A DNA stretch of 58,264 bases from an uncultured Flaviramulus sp. (GTDB lineage Bacteria > Bacteroidota > Bacteroidia > Flavobacteriales > Flavobacteriaceae). The stretch is from the NCBI GenBank assembly GCA_947487155.1, contig CANKVS010000024.1, forward strand, positions 1 to 58,264, in the 5' to 3' direction. The notes under the pieces were generated by a model, which did no database searches, was not told the origin of the DNA, and saw only the letters and a list, made by a program, of their open reading frames with translations. Positions 8,641 through 15,766 of the stretch are shown here, one piece after another (positions within the stretch are counted from its first letter, which is position 1; each line of letters opens with the position of its first letter). A program made the translations under genes and the position numbers.

Positions 8641-10569
8641 TTAGAATTCCCAACGAACAAACGCTTCCATGGCGGCATAATGCGCCATTCCAAGTTGGTC
8701 ATACAAATTTGCTGTTTCTTTGTTTCTGTCTTCTGCACGTTGCCAAAACTCTCTGCTGTCGCTTCCTTGAAATACAACACCATCTTTTTGTGATTGGTGT
8801 TTAAATATTCCTTTTCTTTTTTGTAATACTTGATCTGGACCCATTGGTACTGCCATTTCAATTTCGTCAATTCCCCATTCTTGCCATGCACCACGGTATA
8901 ACCAAACCCAGCAATCGTTCATAAATGTTTTTGGCTTTAAGCGTTTAACAGCTTCAAAAATAGCATCTAAACAAACTTTATGCGTGCCATGTGGATCTGC
9001 TAAATCGCCAGCTGCATATATTTGATGCGGTTTAATTTTTTCAATAAGAGCCATGGTGATTTTAATATCATCTTCGCCTACTGGGTTTTTTTCAATAGTA
9101 CCTGTTTCGTAAAACGGTAATTCCATAAAATGAATTTGCTCGTCTGGAAGTCCAACAAAATGACTTGTTGCTCTTGCTTCACCTTTTCTAATTAAGCCTT
9201 TAATATATCTAACTTCAGGACTATCAATTTCGCTATCTTTTTTGTTTTTAAGAAAAGTTACAGCGTTTTCGTAAATGTTTTGAGCATCTTTATTATCAAT
9301 ACCAAATTTCTCATTATAATCGCAAACAAAACTAGCAAAACGAAGTGCTTCATCATCGGCTACAGCAATATTTCCAGAGGTTTGATAAGCCACATGAACT
9401 TCGTGCCCTTGTTCTTGTAATCTTATAAAAGTTCCTCCCATACTAATGATGTCATCATCTGGATGCGGACTAAAAATAAGCACACGTTTTTTAATTGGTT
9501 CTGCGCGTTCTGGCCTGTTACTATCATCAGCATTTGGTTTTCCTCCTGGCCATCCAGTAATGGTGTGTTGTATTTTATTAAAAATGCTAATATTAATATC
9601 GTAAGCTGGACCAGAATCTGTTAATAAATCACTCATTCCGTTTTCAATATAATCGGCATCGGTAAGCATTAAAATAGGTTTGTTTAAATGAAGTGCTAAA
9701 CCTAAAACCGCTTTTCTAACAAGTTTATCTGTCCAAACTACTTTTTCAACTAGCCAAGGTGTGTTTATTCGTGTTAGCTTTGAAGCCGCAGCTTTATCAA
9801 TAATAAAAACGGCATTGTTATGTTCTTGCAAGTAAGAAGCAGGTATACGATTGGTAACTTCACCTTCGGCAGAATCTTTTATTATATTAGATTTTCCTTC
9901 ACCCCAAGCCATTAAAATTACTTTTTTGGCTTCCATTATTTTTTTAACACCTAAAGTAATTGCTGTTCTAGGTGTTTTGTCTAATCCTCCAAAATCTTTA
10001 CTAGCAGCAACCCTTGTAATATGATCTAAAGCTACTAATCTTGTTTTTGAATTTTGTAAAGATCCAGATTCATTAAACCCTATATGTCCATTACCTCCAA
10101 TTCCTAAAATTTGTAAGTCGATACCACCTAAAGCTTTAATTTTGGCTTCATAATTACGACAATATTCAGCAATTTCTTCTTTAGTTAAAGTACCATCTGG
10201 AATATGATAGTTTTCTGGTAAAATGTCTACTTGGTCTAAAAGTAGTTCTTTCATAAACCGCACGTAACTATATATGGAATCTGGTTCCATAGGGTAGTAT
10301 TCGTCTAAGTTAAATGAAATTACATTTTTAAAGCTTAAGCCTTCTTCTTTGTGCAAACGCACTAATTCTGCATATAAGCCTTTAGGTGTAGAACCTGTTG
10401 CTAAACCTAAAACGCAAGATTGATTACTTTTTTGTTTAGCTTTTATTAGTGTTGCAATTTCTTTTGCAACAGCTTTAGATGCCGCTGTTGAGTCTTCGAA
10501 TATTACGGTTCCTATGTTTTCAAACCTTTTTTCAAAACCTGTTGCTTTATCTGTGGTACTCTTAATCAT
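8641..10569 (-). CDS. nagB: Glucosamine-6-phosphate deaminase fused to a PIG-L/LmbE deacetylase-like domain
   Basis: About 642 residues, more than twice a stand-alone NagB. Residues about 15-290 are a NagB/6PGL deaminase: ATGSTPKGLYAEL, ISFNLDEYYPM and the catalytic GIGGNGHIGFNESGS (about 160). NagB converts glucosamine-6-phosphate to fructose-6-phosphate and ammonia. Residues about 355-640 are a PIG-L/LmbE domain with the zinc motif FSPHPDDDIISMGG (about 366) and a downstream DPHGTHK segment. That family removes N-acetyl from GlcNAc-containing substrates. This fused form is known in Bacteroidota and is usually annotated simply as NagB. The start chosen is the ATG giving MIKSTTDKATG; the upstream ATG at 10611 would overlap the MFS gene. 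Confidence 0.9.
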   Translation of the reverse strand: MIKSTTDKATGFEKRFENIGTVIFEDSTAASKAVAKEIATLIKAKQKSNQSCVLGLATGSTPKGLYAELVRLHKEEGLSFKNVISFNLDEYYPMEPDSIYSYVRFMKELLLDQVDILPENYHIPDGTLTKEEIAEYCRNYEAKIKALGGIDLQILGIGGNGHIGFNESGSLQNSKTRLVALDHITRVAASKDFGGLDKTPRTAITLGVKKIMEAKKVILMAWGEGKSNIIKDSAEGEVTNRIPASYLQEHNNAVFIIDKAAASKLTRINTPWLVEKVVWTDKLVRKAVLGLALHLNKPILMLTDADYIENGMSDLLTDSGPAYDINISIFNKIQHTITGWPGGKPNADDSNRPERAEPIKKRVLIFSPHPDDDIISMGGTFIRLQEQGHEVHVAYQTSGNIAVADDEALRFASFVCDYNEKFGIDNKDAQNIYENAVTFLKNKKDSEIDSPEVRYIKGLIRKGEARATSHFVGLPDEQIHFMELPFYETGTIEKNPVGEDDIKITMALIEKIKPHQIYAAGDLADPHGTHKVCLDAIFEAVKRLKPKTFMNDCWVWLYRGAWQEWGIDEIEMAVPMGPDQVLQKRKGIFKHQSQKDGVVFQGSDSREFWQRAEDRNKETANLYDQLGMAHYAAMEAFVRWEF

Positions 10570-10595
10570 TTTAATGTGATTTATTTGTTGTGTTT

Positions 10596-11909
10596 TTATT
10601 TTTTTGTCCAACTCTTAATTTTGTGCCCCCATAAGGCAAAGAATAAAATGATGGTGTAGCATGGAATTAAAATCCAATAGCTACCTGTTGCTGCTGTTGC
10701 TGCTGCATCAGCTTCTGCAATACCGCTAGTTATTAATTCATGTTTATTAGCGTCTACTAATCTTCCATATAAAGGCGGTATTATAGCTCCACCTGCAATA
10801 GCCATGATTAATAGGGCAGATGCAGTTTTTGTGAATTTACCTAAGCCATCTAAAGTTAGTGGCCATACAGCAGGCCATACTAAAGCGTTAGCCACCCCTA
10901 AAGCTGCAACAAAAACTACAGAAGTAAAACCAGTAGTTGACAAGATACATATACTAAGTACTATACCTAAAGCTGCACTTATTTTTAAGGCCGTATCTTG
11001 CTTAAGATATTTTGGAATTAAAAAGACTCCTAAAGCGTAGGTAGCTACCATCGCCATTAAGGTAAATGTTGTAAAAAATTTGGCATCTTCAGCAGAAAAA
11101 CCAAGAGAGATACCGTAAGCTATAATTGTGTCGCCAGCAATTACCTCAGCACCTACATACACAAACAAAGTTAATACGCCTAACCATAAATGTGGAAATT
11201 GAAAAATATTGGTTTTTGTTGTTTCTCCTTCTTTTGTTTCTTCTTCCTCAGTAGCTTCTACATTTGGTAATGGTGCTTTTCTAATTAATATTCCAAGAAC
11301 AAATAATACAATTGCCATTACAATATAAGGCGTAAACACACTATCTGCCATGGTGTCTAATAATTGTGCTTTTTCTGTGTCAGATACGGTTCCTAATTTA
11401 TCTTTAACTTCATCTATTCCAGATAATAAAATGGCTCCAAATATTAATGAACCTAATGCCCCAGCTACTTTATTAGCAATTCCCATAATTGCTATACGTT
11501 TAGCACCACTTTCTATAGGACCTAGAATAGTAATATACGGATTTGCTGCTGTTTGTAGTATAGTCATACCCATACCTTGAATAAAAATAGCCAATAAGAA
11601 TATCCAATAGGTTCGTGCTTCGGCTGCTGGAATAAATATTAATGCCCCTATACCCATAATAATTAAACCTAAAGACATTCCTTTACGGTAGCCAATTTTA
11701 TTTAAAATATACGACGCGGGTAATGCCATAACCACAAATGAAATATAGGATGCTGACGCTACAAGGTAAGATTGAGCTTCTGTTAATTCGTTTATGGTTT
11801 TCATAAACGGAATTAAGGCTCCATTTATCCAAGTTACAAATCCGAATATAAAAAACAAGCCAGCTATTATTGCAATGGCTACTGTATTACTGCTTTTTGT
11901 TTGTGTCAT
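10596..11909 (-). CDS. Sugar MFS transporter, FucP/NagP-like
   Basis: 437 residues with about 12 hydrophobic helices and the sequence style of the FucP/GluP/NagP sugar:H+ symporters (FIFGFVTWINGALIPF in helix 1; GMGMTILQTAANPYITILGP in helix 4). A longer charged loop (EATEEEETKEGETTK) splits the two six-helix halves. Substrates in this family include fucose, glucose, galactose and N-acetylglucosamine. Its place immediately before the NagB fusion (26 bases to the chosen nagB start) favours GlcNAc (NagP role), but fucose or mannose cannot be excluded since the locus also releases these. Confidence 0.9.
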   Translation of the reverse strand: MTQTKSSNTVAIAIIAGLFFIFGFVTWINGALIPFMKTINELTEAQSYLVASASYISFVVMALPASYILNKIGYRKGMSLGLIIMGIGALIFIPAAEARTYWIFLLAIFIQGMGMTILQTAANPYITILGPIESGAKRIAIMGIANKVAGALGSLIFGAILLSGIDEVKDKLGTVSDTEKAQLLDTMADSVFTPYIVMAIVLFVLGILIRKAPLPNVEATEEEETKEGETTKTNIFQFPHLWLGVLTLFVYVGAEVIAGDTIIAYGISLGFSAEDAKFFTTFTLMAMVATYALGVFLIPKYLKQDTALKISAALGIVLSICILSTTGFTSVVFVAALGVANALVWPAVWPLTLDGLGKFTKTASALLIMAIAGGAIIPPLYGRLVDANKHELITSGIAEADAAATAATGSYWILIPCYTIILFFALWGHKIKSWTKK

Positions 11910-11979
11910 AATCTTAATGATTTAATTGTTAGTGAGTATTTATATTAATCTTTATAGTATAATTTTTTTTGTTTATTAT

Positions 11980-13044
11980 TTACATATCAATTTGTGCTGC
12001 CATACTTTCAATCAATTTTAATTGATTTTTTGCGCGATCTAAATTATGTTCTGGGTAATCGATTTTATAATAAACGCTACCGTTTAAAAAATCTGTTAAA
12101 AAGCGTAGCGCCATTATAAATATGATGCTTTTTGCTCCTAGCGGCAAGTATTTTAGCTCAATGTCGGTTAAATTACTGCCAGTGGCTTCTAAAAAACCTT
12201 TTACGTAGGCTTTGTAATAGTTAAGGTTAAAGTTAACTAAATCAAGATTGGTCTCGTCTTCTGCAGCTGTATTACAAATAGTTCTAATGGCATCACCAAA
12301 ATCATAATGTGCAATTCCAGGCATTACGGTATCCGTATCTATTACACATAAGCCTTTATTATTTTTATCAAATAAAGCATTAGATATTTTAGTGTCATTA
12401 TGTGTTACTCTTAATTTTATCTTTCCAGAATCTTTTAAATTCTGAATAATATGCATCTCTTCTTTAAGAGCACTTACTTTTTCTAAACATGTTTTTGCTT
12501 GTTCTTTTCTTTCGGTAGTTGCTGTTTTTAAAGCTTCGTCAAATTGCCAAAAACGAAAAGACATATCATGAAACTTAGGAATAACTTCAGTAAGAAGTGA
12601 GGCATCAAAATCGCTAGTAAGGTTTAAAAAATTACCTGATAATTTTCCGCCTTCATAAGCAACTTCTTCGTTTGTTACAATGTCGTGAGTTACACTATCA
12701 TTAATATAAACCATGACATTCCAATAATTGCCATCTTCATCTTTGTAATAATAGTCACCGTTTTTTGTATCTACAAACATAAGAACACGTCGTTTTAATT
12801 CGTGCTCTGGTAAATGTGATAATTTTTTTTGAAGGTGTTTACTAACACTAACTTTGTTAGAAATTAATCCAGGAACATCCTTAAAAACAGTGTGATTAAT
12901 GCGTTGAAGAATATAGTAAGGTTCTTCTTTTGTTATAATTAAGTATGTGTCGTTTATATGACCTGAAGCTAATTCTTTATATGAAATAAACTCTGATGTA
13001 TGGTTAAATTGGTCGAATTTAAATGTTAACTGTTCTTGTGTCAT
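11980..13044 (-). CDS. APH-fold sugar kinase, N-acetylhexosamine 1-kinase-like
   Basis: 354 residues of the aminoglycoside-phosphotransferase fold. The catalytic loop is VTHNDTKISNALFD (Brenner-type HxDxxxxN) and the metal-binding segment is CVIDTDTVMPG. NahK, the bifidobacterial N-acetylhexosamine 1-kinase, belongs to this family and is almost the same length (about 359 residues). NahK converts GlcNAc or GalNAc to the sugar 1-phosphate. The gene starts two bases after the stop codon of the nucleotidyltransferase gene, so the two products very likely act in series. Substrate identity is inference. Confidence 0.75.
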   Translation of the reverse strand: MTQEQLTFKFDQFNHTSEFISYKELASGHINDTYLIITKEEPYYILQRINHTVFKDVPGLISNKVSVSKHLQKKLSHLPEHELKRRVLMFVDTKNGDYYYKDEDGNYWNVMVYINDSVTHDIVTNEEVAYEGGKLSGNFLNLTSDFDASLLTEVIPKFHDMSFRFWQFDEALKTATTERKEQAKTCLEKVSALKEEMHIIQNLKDSGKIKLRVTHNDTKISNALFDKNNKGLCVIDTDTVMPGIAHYDFGDAIRTICNTAAEDETNLDLVNFNLNYYKAYVKGFLEATGSNLTDIELKYLPLGAKSIIFIMALRFLTDFLNGSVYYKIDYPEHNLDRAKNQLKLIESMAAQIDM

Positions 13045-13046
13045 AA

Positions 13047-13949
13047 TTACCAGAGTTTTTTAGGGTAAACATTATTTGCTTTTAATTTTTCAATAGCATT
13101 TTGAACAATTTCTTTGTCTTCTTTATAAGTTACACCAAACCATTTCGCATTAGATTGTAGTACTTTTACACTTGCAGTTTCTGATTTTAAAATTTCATTT
13201 ACTACTTCGGGTATATAGAATTCGGCTTTTAAATTAGTTTTATTTGTTTCAAGAAACGTTTCAAATAAATTGTTCCCAAATTCAAAGCACTTAGGGGTAA
13301 AACCCCAAAAATTCATAGATACTATGGTGTTTTCATGAATTGAAATAAAGTTGCCGTTATCATCTTTTCGCATTAATTCGCCGTTAACTTTTTCAATATG
13401 AGTACGCTCGGTTACATCTTTTAAGTAACCTTTTTCATCAACTTCACATTCACCTCTTGAAACAAATCCGTAATCGGAAACTGTATTTTTTAATAAATAA
13501 GCCATCATATTAAAGTTGTAAGACGTCTTGTCTGTTTTTATTAATGACTTTGCCATAACGTTAAATGCGTCTTTACCATAAAAATCGTCTGCATTAATAA
13601 TGGCAAAGTTCTCTTTTACGGCATCTTTTGCCATTAAAAGGGCATGTCCTGTACCCCAAGGTTTTGTTCGTTTTGGGTTAATGTATTTCTCTGGAACATG
13701 GTCAAGTTCTTGATACACATAAACAACTTCAGCTTTACCTTCTAATTTTTTGTCGATGGCTTTTTTAAATTCTTTTTCAAAGCTTTTTCTAATAATAAAT
13801 ACAAACTTTCCAAAACCTGCTTGAAGTGCGTCATATATTGAAAAATCAATAATAGTATCACCTTCAGGCGTAAAGGTGTCCATTTGTTTTAAGCCTCCAT
13901 AACGGCTTCCCATGCCTGCTGCTAAAATGACTAGTGTGGGTTTTTCCAT
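13047..13949 (-). CDS. Sugar-1-phosphate nucleotidyltransferase
   Basis: 300 residues. The N-terminal nucleotide-binding motif is LVILAAGMGSRYGGLKQMD (residues 6-24), the signature of NTP_transferase enzymes that make NDP-sugars. NADDFYGKDAF (about 115) supplies the metal-binding aspartates. There is no left-handed helix hexapeptide tail, so it lacks the acetyltransferase part of GlmU. The substrate is not readable from the sequence. The adjacent NahK-like kinase suggests GlcNAc-1-phosphate; mannose-1-phosphate from GH130 is another candidate. It is the first gene of the minus-strand set, divergent from lacI. Confidence 0.8.
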   Translation of the reverse strand: MEKPTLVILAAGMGSRYGGLKQMDTFTPEGDTIIDFSIYDALQAGFGKFVFIIRKSFEKEFKKAIDKKLEGKAEVVYVYQELDHVPEKYINPKRTKPWGTGHALLMAKDAVKENFAIINADDFYGKDAFNVMAKSLIKTDKTSYNFNMMAYLLKNTVSDYGFVSRGECEVDEKGYLKDVTERTHIEKVNGELMRKDDNGNFISIHENTIVSMNFWGFTPKCFEFGNNLFETFLETNKTNLKAEFYIPEVVNEILKSETASVKVLQSNAKWFGVTYKEDKEIVQNAIEKLKANNVYPKKLW

Positions 13950-14043
13950 TTTGTACTTTTAATCTACTTTTTTAAAGATTGATATAGTTCTTATGTTTAG
14001 CGTTTTATGTTTTATGTGAGAAGAGGGTTTTTCTCGAAACAAG

Positions 14044-14051
14044 CAAATCTA
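14044..14051 (-). promoter_or_regulatory. Candidate -7 element of the minus-strand operon
   Basis: The minus strand reads TAGATTTG here, an exact TAnnTTTG match about 95 bases before the nucleotidyltransferase start. I see no TTG at the ideal distance, so the -33 part is weak or replaced by an activator. Confidence 0.4.
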
Positions 14052-14090
14052 CTAATTATTTATTCAAAAAAAAAGTGAAAATTTATATAA

Positions 14091-14108
14091 AATGTGTTCG
14101 AGCACATT
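14091..14108. promoter_or_regulatory. LacI-type operator candidate
   Basis: AATGTGTTCGAGCACATT is an 18-base palindrome with one mismatched pair and a central CG, the usual form of LacI-family operators. It lies between two divergent -7 elements, just upstream of the lacI promoter and about 40 bases upstream of the opposite one. It could therefore control both lacI and the amino-sugar operon. I did not find a second copy in the glycosidase locus. Confidence 0.6.
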
Positions 14109-14127
14109 TATTAATTAAAAACTTTTA

Positions 14128-14135
14128 TATATTTG
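14128..14135 (+). promoter_or_regulatory. Candidate -7 element of the lacI-type gene
   Basis: TATATTTG is an exact TAnnTTTG match. The expected start of transcription is at or next to the ATG at 14142, so the mRNA could be nearly leaderless. No clear TTG box is visible at -33, and the palindrome at 14091-14108 occupies that area. Confidence 0.5.
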
Positions 14136-14141
14136 TTTTGA

Positions 14142-15188
14142 ATGAAAAAATATACAATAAAGGATATTGCTGAATTAGCAGGTGTTTCAAAAGGAACAGT
14201 AGATAGGGTGATTCATAATAGAGGAAAAGTGTCTAAACATGCTTTTGAAAAAGTGAATAGGTTACTTAAAGAAATAGATTATCAGCCAAATCCTATAGCA
14301 AGAAATTTAAAGAATAATAAAGTTTATAGTATTTGTGTTTTGCTTCCAGACCCTAAAAAGGATAAGTATTGGGAGTCTTGTGTTGATGGTATAGAAGAGG
14401 CTGTTCAAGAATTTTTCCATTTTGGAATAACGGTAAAAGTAATGCTGTTTGACCCTTTTGATCAAAAAAATTTTGAAAAACAAAGTGTTACTGCTTTAAA
14501 ATTAAATGTAAATGGGATGTTGTTGGCGCCATTATTTCAAAAGGAGTCTTTGGTTTTTATTAAAGCATGTGAAAAAGCAGATATAACATATTTCTTGTTT
14601 AATAACGATATTGAAAAAAGAGAAACACAAAGATTTGTTGGTCAAAACCTTTATGTGAGTGGTAGAGTTGGTGCTCGATTAATACATAAATCTTTAAAAA
14701 ATAATGCCACTGTGGCAATTATTCATATAGATGAAGTGTTAAAAAACGCAACACATATGCAGGAGAAAGAGAAAGGTTTTCGAGATTATTTTGATGAGTT
14801 AAAGGGGGTTGATTTTGAAATTACAACCTATAAGTTAAAACATAGAAATTCTGATAATTTAAAAAAGACTGTAAAATATTTTATTGATACGCATCCCGAA
14901 ATTTCTGGTGCTTTTATTACTAATTCTAAAATTCATTTATTAGCAGCATTACTAAAGGAGGAAAATTCAAAACGATGCATTGTTGGTTACGATTTACTTC
15001 CAGAGAATGTTAAATATTTGAAATCAGGAGTTATTGATTTTTTAATTCATCAAAACCCTAAAAGACAAGCTTATCTTGGATTGGTTTTTTTGATTGAACA
15101 TTTTTTATTTGATAAGGATATTCCAAATAAAAGATTTTTGCCAATAGATATTGTGAATTCCGAAAACGCTTCTACTTATTTAAAATAG
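14142..15188 (+). CDS. LacI-family transcriptional regulator
   Basis: 348 residues. The N-terminal helix-turn-helix is YTIKDIAELAGVSKGTVDR (residues 4-22). The hinge helix region is YQPNPIARNLKNNK (about 49-62). A periplasmic-binding-protein-like effector domain follows. It has the length and order of a full LacI repressor. The effector domain belongs to the sugar-binding class, but the ligand is unknown. Divergent orientation from the nucleotidyltransferase-kinase-MFS-nagB-acs set, with a palindrome between, suggests it represses that set until an amino sugar or mannose metabolite appears. A role on the plus-strand glycosidase genes downstream is possible but not shown. Confidence 0.92.
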   Translation: MKKYTIKDIAELAGVSKGTVDRVIHNRGKVSKHAFEKVNRLLKEIDYQPNPIARNLKNNKVYSICVLLPDPKKDKYWESCVDGIEEAVQEFFHFGITVKVMLFDPFDQKNFEKQSVTALKLNVNGMLLAPLFQKESLVFIKACEKADITYFLFNNDIEKRETQRFVGQNLYVSGRVGARLIHKSLKNNATVAIIHIDEVLKNATHMQEKEKGFRDYFDELKGVDFEITTYKLKHRNSDNLKKTVKYFIDTHPEISGAFITNSKIHLLAALLKEENSKRCIVGYDLLPENVKYLKSGVIDFLIHQNPKRQAYLGLVFLIEHFLFDKDIPNKRFLPIDIVNSENASTYLK

Positions 15189-15214
15189 TTAGTATATTTT
15201 TATTGGCGTGAGTT

Positions 15215-15262
15215 GAACTCGTTTAAACTTTTTTAGCAAACTAAAAAAGTTTAAACGAGTTC
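15215..15262. repeat. Perfect 22-bp-stem hairpin
   Basis: 15215-15236 is fully complementary to 15241-15262 around a CAAA loop. The arm core GTTTAAACTTTTT matches the ends of the palindromic elements at 23.3 and 55.9 kb, so this may be a minimal form with the middle missing. It lies 26 bases after the lacI-type stop codon and could also act as its terminator, although it lacks a T-run after the stem. Confidence 0.8.
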
Positions 15263-15313
15263 ATTAAGTAAACTGCCTCGAAGCAAGTTGATGAGGTGAG
15301 TATGTTATAAAAC

Positions 15314-15342
15314 AAAAGGTTGGGTGTAAAACTCAACCTTTT
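15314..15342. terminator. Hairpin downstream of the lacI-type gene
   Basis: AAAAGGTTG (15314-15322) pairs with CAACCTTTT (15334-15342), extended by three inner pairs around a GTAAA loop. It has terminator shape, with an A-run before and T's at the end of the stem, but only a weak tail. Confidence 0.5.
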
Positions 15343-15766
15343 AGTGTTAGTGACTAACTCAAAATATAACTCAAATATGAATTACAAAAATAGGAGAACT
15401 ACTTTTATCTCGCTACATTTTATCAAACTTTAAATGATACTATTTTTGCCTTAATAGTAGAAATGTAACTTTTTATTAGTAATAATAGCTTAAATGTGAA
15501 AGAAATTACTTGTAGCCTATGTTTTATGTTTTAGTGCAAAAATAATACTTGCTTTAGTGTTAAATCTAGTAGATAAACATAGTGTATATGGTTAATTTAG
15601 CTACAACCAAATTCTACTTAAGTTTGTTAATTTATGCTGTTTTAAACACTAACCAATTTTGTTATTTAACCTAGTGAGGGAGTTATTGGTCTAAATAAGT
15701 TTTTTAGATTATTGAAAAGGAAGATATTTAATCTGCTTTTTTTAATTGAGCATAAATATTTTAAGT

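Larger units (their letters stand above)
15189..15766. other. Long intergenic region before the glycosidase locus
   Basis: A 578-base A/T-rich stretch with no credible gene. It holds a perfect hairpin (15215-15262) and a second hairpin (15314-15342). The remaining 400 bases show no strict TAnnTTTG promoter that I can place with confidence. Since the first GH92 gene starts here, the region probably holds the promoter and regulator sites of the locus. Confidence 0.6.

Noticed and set aside
10570..10611. Longer start for the NagB fusion at 10611
   Set aside because: It would overlap the MFS gene and adds residues unlike NagB; the ATG at 10569 fits the family.
15215..15262. CRISPR-like or other array in the long gap
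   Set aside because: Only a single hairpin is present, with no repeated direct units or spacers.
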